Source: Eriocheir sinensis (lineage: Eukaryota > Arthropoda > Malacostraca > Decapoda > Varunidae). Taken from it: a stretch of 64,000 nucleotides of DNA. The notes under the pieces were generated by a model. That model saw only the letters and a program-made list of their open reading frames with translations. It had not been told where the DNA came from and made no database searches. Positions 36,607-48,879 of this stretch are shown here, piece by piece. The stretch's first letter is position 1, and each line of letters opens with the position of its first letter. The translations under genes were made by a program, and so were the position numbers. The stretch lies in assembly GCF_024679095.1 (NCBI RefSeq), contig NC_066518.1, positions 1,263,678 to 1,327,677 on the forward strand, in the 5' to 3' direction.

Positions 36607-36858
36607 GTGTTACGTTACCAGAAGCTCATCCTGCTCAGCGAGTTGTCTCTAAGAGATAACCCTGATTGGAGGAGGCCATGGGGACGCCCAAGGAGTTCGT
36701 GGCTTGAGCAAGTCGATAGATCCTGCCAGGAGGTTCTCAGGATGGGAAGGGGGCCTGCATGGATACTCGCCCGGAAGGACCCCCCGGACTGGGCGTCGTA
36801 GGGTGGGCAACGCGGCGCGCCCCCCGGCGTATGTCCCATTAATTGATTGATTGATACT
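36607..36858 (+). mobile_element. LINE family B, 3' end fragment
   Basis: Translates as SLRDNPDWRRPWGRPRSSWL then QVDRSCQEVLRMGRGPAW, the extreme C-terminus of LINE B. The 3' tail is a short ATTG repeat (about 36839-36856). It sits between two S2 SINE sequences. Confidence 0.8.
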
Positions 36859-36867
36859 TTCCATACG

Positions 36868-37058
36868 ACCTCTGCGTGTAACGAAACACACAATAAATTA
36901 GTCCAGACCAGGAAAGGGTTTCACCGGCGCCGGGGATCGAACCCGCGATCAGCGAGGTGGGAAAACCACTCCTTAACCAGTTGGCTAAAAAGGTACTCAC
37001 CCTCGCAAAATGAGTTAAGCATGGAAGGCTCACCCTTCAGGCGGGTTTGGCACCACTG
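36868..37058 (-). mobile_element. tRNA-derived SINE, family S2
   Basis: On the minus strand it has the head AGTACCTTTTTAGCC with AACTGGTTAAGGAGTGG, B-box GGTTCGATCCCCGGCGCCGG, then AACCCTTTCCTGGTCTGG and TGTGTGTTTCGTTACACGCA. It matches copies at 53515, 57505 and 57868. Confidence 0.85.
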
Positions 37059-37361
37059 CTGTAGCCTTATCTTACATTAATTTCCATGGAAAGTGTACTA
37101 AAAGGAGGGTGGCTATGACAGCAAGACACTCACAATAATCTTATATAAACGTGACTATCGAGAATCGAAATGATTTCCACTCAAGACGACTGACTTTAAT
37201 CAAAATTTGTCAGCACAATAGTTATTCTGTCTTCTCTGTGGGCTTGCAGAAAATTTATGTAGTTTGTATTTCCTCTCCGGTCTGTTGCTTCAGCCAAAGG
37301 CTAAACAGCAAAGCACTGCTATATTGAAAAATCACCATATCCATTTCATATAGGTATATAT

Positions 37362-37362
37362 A

Positions 37363-37437
<75 letters not shown>

Positions 37438-37548
37438 TTAAAGATTTATCCCCCACTATCACTTGGGGAAACGGGCCCTTGTCCGAAGACGGCCCGTTAA
37501 GAGGGAAAAGATCACGCCTCCCTAGAGGAGGGAGCACGGGCTTGTCTC

Positions 37549-37629
<81 letters not shown>
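37362..37629. repeat. Two (TA)n tracts around a 115-bp unique segment
   Basis: TA tracts at 37362-37434 and 37552-37628 flank a GC-richer segment (37437-37551). Part of it, CCTCCCTAGAGGAGGGAGCA, resembles 41925-41945. The segment may be an old short element inserted in a TA tract. Confidence 0.85.
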
Positions 37630-37630
<1 letters not shown>

Positions 37631-37732
37631 CTTCGAAACGCCCCAATTAAAAGCAAGAAGACTATAACTCCATGGTTCGAAGTTGGGGTGGTACTCGGTG
37701 GGGCAAAGTAGTCTACCGTACACTTGTTCGTA

Positions 37733-37737
<5 letters not shown>

Positions 37738-37764
<27 letters not shown>
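37738..37764. repeat. (CT)n microsatellite
   Basis: Short CT repeat immediately left of element E1. Confidence 0.95.
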
Positions 37765-37768
<4 letters not shown>

Positions 37769-37775
37769 TGGTTAA

Positions 37776-38752
37776 ACTACAGTCACACTGACTTTTACGA
37801 CCTGCTAACGACCACCTGCGACCTCAAAATGCTACGATTCACACCCAACGCTCCCCGACCACATATAGGTGGCAAAGTAGTCGTGCGACCGAACGGCTAC
37901 CAGTGGTCGTTTAGTGTCCGTCCAGTGTCCGTCCAGTGGGTGGCCGGACGGCGACCATGGTAAGATTCACACCTTGACCTCACACCTGGAGTCAGGCCAT
38001 GACGCCCACCATACGCCGACTGGTGACCGACAGGCAAAAACCAGTACGCGTCCTGTCGCAATGAGGACGGCGACCTCCCTTAACGACTTGCTGCTGACGT
38101 GTTACAGTATATAATATTTTCACCAAGTTATATTACACATTTCTCATTCTTATTTCTGTAAATTATTTGTACAAAAAAATAGTTACTTATAAGGGTAATA
38201 AAAGTATTCTGTGCTTTACTGCAGCAAAAGACGGATATTTGTGCCCCCGCCCCCTATGGGCCGCAGACATGCAAAAAATGCTCCAAACAATATTGGTTTA
38301 ACCTGTTATTAGTATGTATGTAACATTATATTCGTTCTAATGCATTTCCATCACCCTGGGCAGAGCAAAAGATGAAATTAACAATTATTTTTGAAATGGA
38401 TAAAAGCCAATAGCTCCACAGACTCTCATTGTTACTGCTGTGCACATCATGTACTGCAGTGATTTATTTTGGTTAGGCAGAGGTGACCCATACACATTTG
38501 CCTGTGTGTTTGACCTGTGGAGCAGGTTGAGTCGGGACGGAGCTTGGACGGGCTGAGGGGCGTGGGACGTCACTGCGCAGGGATGTACCTCATTTCCGGG
38601 AATGGTTGGTTTGACCTACCACCGGTCACCGCACAACTTGCCGTGTAGTGGAAGGCCGGACGTCGACCACGGCCAATGACATGAAAAGTGGACGGCGAAC
38701 ATCAGCGACCGAACCTACTATCTGACGGCAACCAGACGGCGTCCGCTTGCCA
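37776..38752. mobile_element. DNA transposon E, copy 1 (right end missing)
   Basis: TTAA (37772-37775) then ACTACAGTCACACTG and TTTTACGACCTGC. This end is an imperfect inverse of the right end of copy 2 (GGTCGTAGAGCCGGTGTGAC then TGGGCC, TTAA). The last 236 bp (38517-38752) are about 90 percent like 59930-60165. The internal sequence is rich in CGACC/GGTCG words. No ORF recognised. Confidence 0.6.
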
Positions 38753-39727
38753 AGAGGGGCTACGTGCCAAATTATAGCCTTCTAGAGGCAATGGCAAAGC
38801 CACACTAGATAAAAACGGCAAAATGTCTGGAGTTCGTCAAAATCTCTCGACAGGGTTTACGTTTCGCGCTCTAGCGACGAAACTATACTGGGAGTAGGGA
38901 CGCGTTATGCACCATTTTGGAAAGCACATTGGCAGGGATAAATCATTTATTAAATAAGTTTTTTGAAATTCTCGAAAAATGAGTGGGTTTCAAGGTTGGG
39001 AACTCAAAAATACGTATTTTTTCGAGTCGATTTTTTGCGAGTTTATTCGATTTTCAACCCTTTCGAGTCGGTTTTCGAGCCCAGTCGCTGAATATAAAAT
39101 ATAGCCCTTGCATTTTGCCGTCGATTGATACCAATAACTTTTCGGTAGCCCCAGAAATAAGGGCGTTATGGCGATTCGCACCAAAGCGGTTGATTTTCCA
39201 AAATTCGCGGCTTAATGACAAGGCTGGGGCAAGTGTCCTTTCCATATGTATAGGTGTCACTGTTATTAGTGTTACTATATATTATATAATACGAAAAATG
39301 TAACTCATTAACTTCTACGACGCAAAGAGCATACACTCTCCTTGTCAATACTCTGACCGCACTGAGTTTTTTTTCCCTCTTAAGATTGTTGCTGCCAGAA
39401 TGCGGTACGATACCTTAAATTCTAGCTCCGTGATTGGTAAGTCTACACTTTGGCCTGCGGCCCCTGCTCCTACATTCTGTCCCGCTACACCCTATTGGAG
39501 AGTGAGATGTTGCGCTCTAGGTGGCAAACCTAAGAGAGTGATAATAATATAAATAGTAAAAAAGAATTATAAGAAAATAACAACTAAAGATCGATATCAT
39601 ATATAAGCAGTGAATTTAATAGTGAAGGCGAAAGGATAATACATAATAGCTAGAGCATGCGCAGTAAGCGTAATAGGAAGGCAGGAGCTAGGTGGCGTCT
39701 GGCTGAGCTAGCACCGGCAGGCGGGCC
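38753..39727. other. Unannotated stretch
   Basis: TCGA-rich short words around 38995-39080 and otherwise nothing recognisable. No gene supported. Confidence 0.5.
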
Positions 39728-40454
39728 CAGGGCTCCCACTTTTGGGGATTTTGTCCCCAGATTGAGACTTTTTCATGCATTTAGTGATAATCTGGGGATT
39801 TTGGCTTTTGGGGGGGGATTTTCTGGGGAATTCTGGTCGCCTTTAGTGACAATTTAGGGATATCCAGCTGGAGAGAAAGACTGAACCACAAAAAAAACAT
39901 AACTGGTGAGTTGAAATACATAAATCTGCAAAGAGTTATTAGGTGCATGATGTCACTACCTTGTGCAAATGCTCCAGTTGAAAGACTTTTAGCACTCTGA
40001 AAGCAATTAAGAATGATCACAGAAACTCACTGAAAAGGGAAAGCATTGTGGGACTACTCCATGGAAAACGTACTCGGTATGGCTTCAACTGAGTTAACTG
40101 CTAATAAACTAAGTGTACATGATCACCCAAGGTTGTTAAAGCTTATGCAAAATGTCAAAAGCAATGCAACATACACTATATAATAAGCAACATATAGCTA
40201 CTTTTTGTATGTTTTTTTTTTTTTTTTTTTTACTGTATTTTTTAACAGTGCAAGTTTTGCTGAAATAAAACAAAAGTATGAACTCTCAAGTGTTTTTTTT
40301 TTTATATTGTGTTAACTGAGGAAATGTCAGACTGCAATATCTTAAGATTCTCAGTTATTTATTGATTTTAGTTTAGTCTATTAATATTTTTTTATAGAAG
40401 ATAGAACGTGATGGAAAGCACTCTAATCTGTCTCAGCTGCTTTTTTTTTTTTTG

Positions 40455-40685
40455 GGGGGGGGGGGGGGGAATTCGTTGGGAGGAAGGCGGAGCATGCCGC
40501 GCAACCCCCCAGACGGCTGGTAGAGAGATACCCAATTCTTTCAAGGAGGAGGCCCAACAACGGGGCTGAGGGTGTCGGAAAGAGCCCACCTTTCCACCCC
40601 CATGGCACAGGAGAGGTCTCGAACCCTTACGCCCCTGCCGAAGCGCAAGGCCGAGACTCTACCACGGGACCACGGGAGCCCCCCA
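40455..40685 (-). mobile_element. tRNA-derived SINE, family S3
   Basis: On the minus strand: GGGCTCCCGTGGTCCCGTGG then TAGAGTCTCGGCC (A-box region) and GTAAGGGTTCGAGACC (B-box), followed by a body ending near a G/T-run at 40441-40470. Only one copy lies in the window. Confidence 0.75.
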
Positions 40686-41374
40686 TCTCAGCTGCTTTGG
40701 AATGTCTTTTTTTCATTTTAGCATTTTGTAATGAATGTGATAGAACTTTACTTATGCCAAAAATATATTCTGTATACCAAAGTGTAAAGTACACAAGTAA
40801 CACATACATTTTGTATGAAAGTGTTTTCTTAAATTGTTAATTGTGCAATTTATGCTAGAAAAAGCAAGAATATGAACTGCCAGTGTTTTTTTTCATATTT
40901 TGTTGACAGGAAATGTCAACAGTTAATGCTCAGGTTTTTCATTTATTTATTGATTTTAGTTTAGTCTTTGTTTATATGTTATACTGCTTGATAAAAATCA
41001 CTCGTCTATCTCAGCTGCTAAGGGATCTCATTTATTCATTTCATTTTAGCATTTAAGAACATGATGAAAATTTAATCATCACAAGAAAAACTCAAACATT
41101 GTGTTACAAGTTCTTCTGCGTTTCGAGGGAAATCATTGTCAAAAAGGGAAAGAAAAGTGTATTATCTGTATAATGATAAAAAGTAGACTTCTGAAATATT
41201 TATAAAGCAAATTTTTCCTATTATTTCGCAATTTTTATGTGGGGGGGTACTGTAAGTACAGTCGTGGGACACAAGTGTTGACAGTTTCCAAAATGTTTCG
41301 GACACCGCTAGCGAAAAACGGCAACTATCCAGCAGAGCTGCATTCGAGTTATATAAGATTGATTGATTGATAGT

Positions 41375-41640
41375 TCCCACATGGGAGGGCACCCAGGTGA
41401 AGTGGACCGTGGCACCTGCGGCCTCAAGGGCACGGACGGCAGTCAGGCACTTAGTTACAAGATCACAGTCGGTAGGGGAGGAGGACACAAGCTCATGTAA
41501 TGCAGCCTGGCTATCGACAAACAAGTAGACATTTTCGTGCAAAGCTGCTACAGTGTGGAGAGCCTCAAGGATGGCATACAGCTCAGCCCGGGTCGAGGAC
41601 AGGTACCCCTGGTAACCTCAATGTCAGTGTACTGGGTGGG
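41375..41640 (-). mobile_element. Non-LTR element RNase H domain fragment
   Basis: On the minus strand STRAELYAILEALHTVAAL then VYLFVDSQAALHELVSS and VHFTWVPSHVG form the conserved Glu, Asp and HVG region of a retroelement RNase H. It breaks into a TCAA repeat at 41362-41374. Such domains occur in I/R1/Jockey-type LINEs. The copy is truncated on both sides. Confidence 0.8.
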
Positions 41641-41891
41641 AGACCGTATGTGTGTCTGTGTGTGTGGGTGTGTGCAAGGATCAAAGAGTGTGTGGGTGTG
41701 AGAGAGAGATTATTTAAGGATTTTTCTTACGAAATTGTGAGCATCAACTGCACGACGATTATGTTTCTTTAAAAAAATCTGTTATGAATGCTCTTGTTTC
41801 CACTAGTGCACGATCTGTAGTAAGATTTTCTGCATTCCATTTGCTAAATACTTGCTTGGCTTTGGTCGTCAGTGTGCATTCTGGAGAGAGA

Positions 41892-41944
41892 GAGAGATGT
41901 TATTGTTGATTTGTCCTCCCAGGGGAGGGCACGGGCCGGCGGGC

Positions 41945-41986
<42 letters not shown>
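41892..41986. repeat. (GA)n microsatellite with insert
   Basis: A short GA run (41884-41896) and a longer one (about 41948-41986) are separated by a G/C-rich segment including GGGGAGGGCACGGGCCGGCG. Confidence 0.85.
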
Positions 41987-41989
<3 letters not shown>

Positions 41990-42716
41990 ATTTCTCTTAA
42001 GAAAAAAAAGTCTGCAAAATAATAGCCTAGTTTTCTTAAATGCATAATAATAACTTAGTATTCGTAAATGCAAAGTAATAGCCTAGTTTCATAAATGCAA
42101 ACGAATCGCTTAGTATTCTCAAATACAAAATAATAGCTTTGTAATTCATTTCAATTCATAATAGCCTACTAGTTTCTTAATGCGCCGGCTGGCATGGTCG
42201 ATGACGTCATTGCATAACATTGTCAAGCAAGAGTTAAACGGTGGTATTATTATATATTTTTAAACCATATCAAAATTTTTGTGCACGTTATCAATGTTTT
42301 CTTCGTATTTTCTTAGCGTGGACGTTGCAGGAATGAATACAACATTTATTCAAATGCATAATAGCGTTGTAAACAACTTTAGCTGTCCCTGACTAAATTT
42401 GAACGAAATGTAAAGAGACATTTTCATCCGTGAATTTAAAAGTTGTTATCAGTGTCCACAACTGACAAATTCATATCTAATAAATTATGGAGAGTGTATA
42501 TGTAGTGACATATCTGAACATTAACCTCCTTCCATGCGGTGTATATATTTTAAAGTCGGGGCCAGTGAACGAAACTCAGTGGACAGTGTGTCATCACTTG
42601 TGACCCACGATTGTACATGTGTCAATATTTGTAAACTAGGAACTTTTGTCCAATCTAGGGATTTTTCACCACGAATTTAGGGAATTACTGATTTGCCTTT
42701 GTGGGAGCTAGCCCTG

Positions 42717-43355
42717 CCGGCAGCGTTTCTCGTGCGGCGTGCCACGGTGCCAGTGCTACGGAAGCAGCGGTTGGGGTGGTGTGTGTGGTAGAATCGCAGA
42801 CAAATTTGCATCAGAGGACTTCCCGTGGAGTTGTCGTATACCGGAGGCTCCTTACTGACCAGGTATTTTATTCCTATTCTCATCAACTTTAGGCCTAGGT
42901 TGGCCAGAGAAGAGATAAAAGAGGATTAGATAGCTGTAGTGTCTTATGGCGGGTGCCGCCATAAGACACAGCGAGACGCTTAATAAATAGGGGGTGAAAT
43001 TTGCGAACTGCTAACATGTAAACGCATATAACATTTTGTCTGTGAATGGGGTTGTTTGAGAATGGCAACACTCGGAGACTGATTCGAGTCTCCGAGATAA
43101 GATTAGCACATTTTTTTTCCTCATCTGTTATGCCATGTTGTTTCAGGACATTGGATGGGTTTGTTGGGAATGGCCGGTGGGAGAGCTGAGAGTAATGAAC
43201 TTGTGATTCAATATTGATTGTGCGCGCTAGTTGGGCTGGGATGGGCAGACTAGGGGAGCGGTCTACCAGCGTGGCGTGGCCTTCTTGGCTTACAACTAAA
43301 ATTATACTCTGCTGGTGTTGTCGCGCCACTCGCGCATGCGGCGTGTAACTTACTA
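42717..43355. other. GC-richer stretch, function unknown
   Basis: A frame at 42701-42892 ends beside a donor-like ACCAG|GTATTT (42861), but no homology is recognised. Nothing else seen until the pogo-like element at 43356. Confidence 0.4.
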
Positions 43356-46300
43356 GGGAAAGTGGGGTAAGATGAACCACTTTTTAGATTTTTCGACCTG
43401 GGGTCTTCCCTGGTAACGTGACCCTGTCTCTGTCGGTGTTCATGTGAGCAGCTGTCATTTACCTTTAACCATAAAAAAAAAATTATATTCTCCTGATAAG
43501 GCTTTTACCTTTTTAAAGCCTTTAAAAAAAGTGTTGAATGGTTCAACTTACCCCCACTTAGGGGGGTAAGTTGAACCCTACCGTGGGGTAAGTTGAACCA
43601 CACCGTGAATTAAATGAACAAGAGGATATCTACATCAAAACAACGGATATTACAAATGTTTATTTATCAATATTTTTTTTCTTTTACAACAAAGGAGGCA
43701 GCTCAAAGGCACAAAAAAAGAAAACAATAATAAAAAAAGCCCGCTACTCGCTGCTCCCAAAAAAGAATTAAAAGAGGTGGCTGAAAGAAAGATCAATTTC
43801 GGGAGGAGAGGTGGCCTGATGATACCCTCCTCTTGAAAGAGTTCAAGTCGTAGGCAGGAGGAAATACAGATGAAGGAAGATTATTCCAGAGTTTACCAGC
43901 GTGAGGGATGAAAGAGTGAAGATGCTGGTTAACTCTTGCATAAGGGGTTTGGACAGTGTAGGGATGAGCATGAGTAGAAAGTCGTGTGCAGCGGGGCCGC
44001 GGGAGGGGGGGAGGCATGCAGTTAGCAAGCTCAGAAGAGCAGTCAGCGTTGAAATATCGATAGAAGATAGAAAGAGAGGCAACATCTCGGCGGAATTTAA
44101 GAGGTAGAAGGCTATCAGTAGGAGGAGGAGAGCTGATGAGACGAAGAGCCTTAGACTCCACTCAGTCCAGAAGAGCTGTGTGAGTGGAGCCCCCCCACAC
44201 GTGAGATGCATACTCCATACGAGGGCGGACAAGGCCCCTGTATATGGATAGCAACTGCGCGGGGGAGAAGAACTGGCGGAGACGATACAGAACGCCCAAC
44301 CTCGAGGAAGCTGATTTAGCAAGAGAGGAGATATGAAGTTTCCAATTGAGATTCTGAGTTAAGGATAGACCAAGGATATCTAGTGTTGAAGAAAGTGACA
44401 GCTGAGTGTTGTCGAAGAATAGGGGATAGGTGTTTGGAAGATTGTGTCGAGATGCTAGGTGGAGAAATTGAGTTTTTGAGGCATTGAAGGACACAAGGTT
44501 CCTTCTGCCCCAATCGGAAATGATAGCAAGGTATGAGGTTAAGCGTTCTGCAGCCTCCAGTTTGGAGTCGTGTACTTCCTGTTGGGATGGTCTTCTATTG
44601 AAAGAAGTTGAATAATGCAGAGTGGAGTCGTCGGCGTATGAGTGGACAGGACAGTTTGTTATGGAAAGAAGATCATTGATGAATAACAGGAAGAGAGTGG
44701 GTGATAGGACAGAGCCCTGAGGAACACCACTGTTGATAGGTTTAGGGGAAGAACAGTGACCGTCTACCACCGCAGAGATAGAACGGCCGGAAAGGAAACT
44801 GGAGATAAAGGAACAGAGAGAGGGATAGAATCCGAAAGAGGGCAGTTTAGAAAGCAAAGACTGGTGCCAGACTCTATCGAAGGCTTTCGATATGTCTAGC
44901 GCAACAGAGAACGTTTCCCCGAAGCGGCTAAGAGAGGATGACCAAGAGTCAGTTAAGAGAGCAAGAAGATCGCCAGTAGAACGCCCCTTGCGGAATCCAT
45001 ACTGGCGATCAGATAGAAGGTTAGAAGTGGAAAGGTGCTTTTGAATCTTCCGGTTAAGGATTAATTCAAAAGCTTTAGATAGACAGAAAAGTAAAGCTAT
45101 TGGGCGGTAGTTTGAGGGATTGGAACGGTCACCCTTCTTAGGCAGAGGCTGTACAAAGGCATACTTCCAGCAGGAAGGAAAGATAGATGTTGATAGGCAG
45201 AGACGAAAGAGTTTGACCAGGCAGGGTGTCAGCACAGAAGCACAGTTTTTAAGGACAATAGGAGGCACTCCATCAGGTCCATAAGCCTTCTGAGAGTTGA
45301 GGGCAGAGAGGGCATATAACACATCATTATGAAGAATCTTAATAACAGGCATAAAGGAGTCAGAGGGGGGATGAGTAGGAGGAATATGCCCAGAATTGTC
45401 CAGGGTGGAGTTCTTACAGAAAGTTTGAGCGAAGAGTTTAGCCTCAGAGACAGATGAGGCGGCAGTGCTGCCGTCAGGGTTAAGGAGAGGAGGGAAAGAG
45501 GAAGAAGTGAAATCGGAGGAGATATTTTTGGCTAGATACCAGGAGTCACGGGAAGAATTAGAAAAAGCAAGGTGTTGACATTTTCTATTAATAAAAGAAG
45601 TTTTGGTAAGTCGGAGAATATATTTGGCACGATTCCGGGCTGAAATGTAAAGGTCAACGTTAGTGGGCGTTCGAAGGCTCTGGAACCTTTTGTGATCTGC
45701 CTCTCTATCTTTAATAGCACGAGAACAAGCGTGATTAAACCAAGGCTTTTTAGCATGAGGAGTAGAGAAAGTACGTGGAATGTATGCCTCCATTCCAGAG
45801 ACAATCACCTCTGTGATGCGCTGAGCACACACAGAAGGGTCTCTCTCCTGGTAGCAGTAATCATTCCACGGGAAATCGGAAAAGTACATCCTCAGGTCGT
45901 CCCACCGAGCTGAAGCAAAATGCCAGAAGCATCGCCTCTTCGGCGGGTCCAGAGGATGTACAGGAGTGATAGGGCAGGATACAGAAATAAGGTTATCATC
46001 GGAGGAGCCCAACGGAGAGAACAGTTTGACAGAGTAAGCAGAAGGATTAGAGGTAAGGAAGAGGTCTAGAATGTTGGGCCTGTCTCCAAGACGGTCGGGA
46101 ATACGAGTAGGGTGCTGAACCAACTGCTCAAGGTCGTTGAGGAGAGCAAAGTTGTAGGCTTGTTCACCAGGCTGGTCAGTGAAAGAGGATGAAAGCCAAA
46201 GCTGGTGGTGAACATTGAAATCTCCCAAGATGGAGATTTCAGCGAAGGGAGAGTGAGTCAAGATGTGCTCCACTTTAAAGTTCAAATAGTCAAAGAATTT

Positions 46301-47709
46301 CACAAAGTTAGTAGAGTTTGGTGAGAGATAAACAGCACAGATGTATTTAGTAATAGAATGATAATGAAGTCTTAGCCAGATGGTGGAAAATTCAGAAGAG
46401 TCAAGGTCGTGGGCACGAGAGCAAGTGATGTCGTTGCGCACGTAGGCGCAACATCCAGCTTTGGATTGAAATTTAGGATAGAGATAGTAGGAGGGAACAG
46501 AGTAGAGGTTGCTGTCAGTAGCCTCAGAAACCTGTGTTTCGGTGAGGAAGAGAAGGTGGGGTTTAAAGGAGGAGAGATGATGTTCCACAGAATGAAAATT
46601 AGAACGAAGACCGCGAATGTTGCAGAAATTGATAAGGAGGAGGTTCGAGGAGTTATCAGGACACCTCTCAAGTCGGCAGCCAGAAGGGGAGTCCTCCCTG
46701 GGGGAATTTATGGTCCCCCCCCCCCCAGGCGGGGACTCCGAGGCGGTACATGTACATCCTTTAAGAAGTAAATAAAAAATAAATAGATAAAATCCTTTTG
46801 AAAATTTAACAAAATGTTTAGTGATTTTACTTCAAAATAGAGGATATTACAAATATTTATTTATCAATAATACATTTACATCCTTTCATAAGTAAATATG
46901 GAATTGGACTGCCATTCTGTTTCGCAAATTCATAGGCGAGTGCCCTACATTTCGCCACACTCAAACCATGGAACTGATCGGCTAAGTCTTTAATATGTTG
47001 TGCCAGGTCATTCTCCATTTGCAGTGGGAACACACACCTACTTTTCGACAGTCTGCTATATCCAGTTAGGGTGTCTTGAGCTGTTTTACCCCTAGATTTC
47101 ACAATGAAGCGACGCAGTGTGGCACGGTCGATGTTGAAATTTCGTGATACTTCTCAAATGCAGCGGAGGCCCTTTTCATCACACCGAGGGGTACAGGGGC
47201 CCGGCCCGTTTTTCTGATGTACTTTCGGGGCATTTGAAATCAAATAGATTACAATGAGGATTAAAAAAATAATCTTTCACACATGATGGGATAAGATGAA
47301 CAGATGGTTCATCCTACCCCAAACTTAAAGGTTCATGTTACCCCTCCGCGGCCATTTTGAATGAATCGTTTGTAAACATGGTAATGCAAACCGTTACAAT
47401 CGAAAACATGGACAGAAGAATTATCAAATACTAAACTAATCACCAGCAATTTGCAACAAAAGTAAGACTAATACATACCAGAGTAATTGACGATATTCTC
47501 AGCTTCCAATATTTTACTTTTCGATGGAAGAAACAGTTTTTTTGCTGTAAAAACTGATAGACTCTCCATAGGAACGTCTCGCTGCTACCAGAGACACGTG
47601 GTGACTTCTGACTTTGGATGTGCAGCATTAGAGCTCGATGCGATCTGTGATCCCGTGATCGCAAGGGGTGGTTCATCTTACCCTACGGTTCATCTTACCC
47701 CACTTTCCC
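43356..47709 (-). mobile_element. Pogo-like DNA transposon carrying a nested LINE
   Basis: The TIRs GGGAAAGTGGGGTAAGATGA (43356) and TCATCTTACCCCACTTTCCC (ending 47709) are perfect inverse complements over 20 bp and are flanked by TA (43354-43355, 47710-47711), as for the Tc1/mariner-pogo group. The minus strand begins a transposase with MPRKYIRKTGRAPVP near 47230. After a frameshift it reads NFNIDRATLRRFIVKSRGK and QFHGLSVAKCRALAYEFAKQ (46960-46890), the pogo/CENP-B-type helix-turn-helix region. The catalytic DDE part is missing. Without the LINE the element would be about 1.3 kb. Confidence 0.85.
43673..46738 (-). mobile_element. Nearly complete LINE, family D (endonuclease plus RT)
   Basis: This is the best-preserved element. 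On the minus strand, from about 46640 it reads [18 protein letters not shown], then LLFLTETQ and [13 protein letters not shown] (endonuclease). The RT follows with [52 protein letters not shown] and the catalytic [11 protein letters not shown]. The C-terminal [15 protein letters not shown] domain continues to 43793 (KRRVSSGHLSSRN). The only clear lesion in the coding sequence is an in-frame TGA at about 44162, where related copies have Arg. The 3' end is A/T-rich (43673-43740). It lies inside the pogo-like element and therefore inserted after it. Copies at 56070-56905 and 63375-64000 belong to the same family. Confidence 0.92.
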
Positions 47710-47719
47710 TACGTTGTCG

Positions 47720-48215
47720 TTTTCGCTTGTTGGACGATGTTAAGTTAGGTCATGTACTATCTTATTATTTTTTGAGGTACCCTTTTTTTTTTTCGGAAGA
47801 TTGGTGTACTAGTCTGCATTTATCCCCGTCCGAAATTTCACAAGGGGGAATTTGGCCCAGGATAATTTCCTCCGGGGGGAATTTTGATTCAAGATGATAT
47901 ACTCCTTTCTTGACTAAAAATTTACCCCACACCCACCCGATCATGAAACAATGACTCCAACATAACGCCCTCACTAAACAAGGACTTGAATATTACGGTA
48001 GGAACCAATGGACCGCCAGAATTCTCAGAGCAGTAGCAGGGGCAAAAGCGTGATATTAGCAGGGCAGTACCCAGAGTTGTAAGGGGGGGTCTTTTTCCAC
48101 AAAAGTGAACAAAGCAGAGACGGCAGTGCTGATCGTAGAGGGGAGGATCTATCAAATTGTTTCCTCGAACAGGCAGGTGAGAAACTCGGGTTCAGTTTAG
48201 CATCTGAAATGAAAG
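47720..48215. other. Unannotated stretch
   Basis: A/T runs and a GGGGGAA/TTCCCCC-type inverted motif near 47840-47885. No gene supported. Confidence 0.45.
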
Positions 48216-48224
48216 TTGACATAT

Positions 48225-48875
48225 TATCTTAAAGCGGCGCTAACAGATGTTGAGTATTTTGGGTATCTGAAGATGTTACTCATGAAATTTCAAGGTCTTA
48301 TTTATCCTCTATGTTCCAGGTCAAGGTTCATGAGTTCTGCAATCTACAGCAACCAAGAAGAGACTGGTGCCAGAGTGGTACTGTACCTCCATTACGCTGC
48401 AGAGCTGGGATACAAAAATGCTGTCGTCATAAGTCCTGACACTGACATTCTTATGATTCTCCTCCAACATGCTCAAACCTTCAGGCTAACTGTATACCTG
48501 GCTACAGGATCTGGCAAACATCGAAAACTTGCCAACCTCTCTGAACTGGCACAGTCTTTGAGTGAAAACTACTGCGCTACTCCTCTTGGGTTTTATGTCT
48601 TCAGTGGGAAGGATTGCACCAATATCTTCATAGGGATGGGGAAGGTAGGGCCCCTAAAGGAGTTGGAGAAAAACCCCAGGTTTCACATTGCCTTCCGATA
48701 ACTTGGTGATGACTGGAATGCCAAACCTCAGGTGCTGAAACAATTGGAACAATTTATCTTCCTGATGTACAAACAGAGTCGTTAGTCTTCTGTTGATGTG
48801 GTTCGTGCAAAGCTGCTACGATAGATGGCGGGGAAGGACAAAAACTCACTCAAAAATCTTCAGTAGACCAGGCTC
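48225..48875 (+). pseudogene. Decayed repetitive ORF with PIN/XPG-like acidic motif
   Basis: The frame 48216-48701 contains SNQEETGARVVLYLHYAAEL, then YKNAVVISPDTDILMILLQH and LATGSGKHRKLANLSELAQ, ending LKELEKNPRFHIAFR. After a stop, LGDDWNAKPQVLKQLEQF and VDVVRAKLLR continue in frame, with a further stop near 48822. This reminds me of uncharacterised proteins repeated in many invertebrate genomes, in which a V-x-SPDTDI-L motif resembles PIN/XPG-type nuclease acidic centres. The EET(G)AR position usually has an acidic residue, which is lost here. Function is not established. The stops and a missing N-terminus mark a pseudogene. Confidence 0.6.
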
Positions 48876-48879
48876 GCCT

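Larger units (their letters stand above)
39728..42716 (+). mobile_element. hAT DNA transposon relic (approximate limits)
   Basis: Near 39920-40065 the plus strand reads VIRCMMSLPCANAPVERL and, after a one-base shift, FSTLKAIKNDHRNSLKRES. This is the C-terminal hAT dimerisation domain. The left end CAGGGCTCCCAC (39728) and right end GTGGGAGCTAGCCCTG (42701-42716) look like hAT TIRs with a small indel. CCGGCAG occurs near both edges but is not adjacent on the left, so limits are tentative. A SINE, an RNase H fragment and GA tracts are nested inside. Confidence 0.55.

Noticed and set aside
47160..47240. MPRKY start in the first pogo-like copy as an intact gene
   Set aside because: A frameshift follows within about 30 codons and the catalytic domain is missing.
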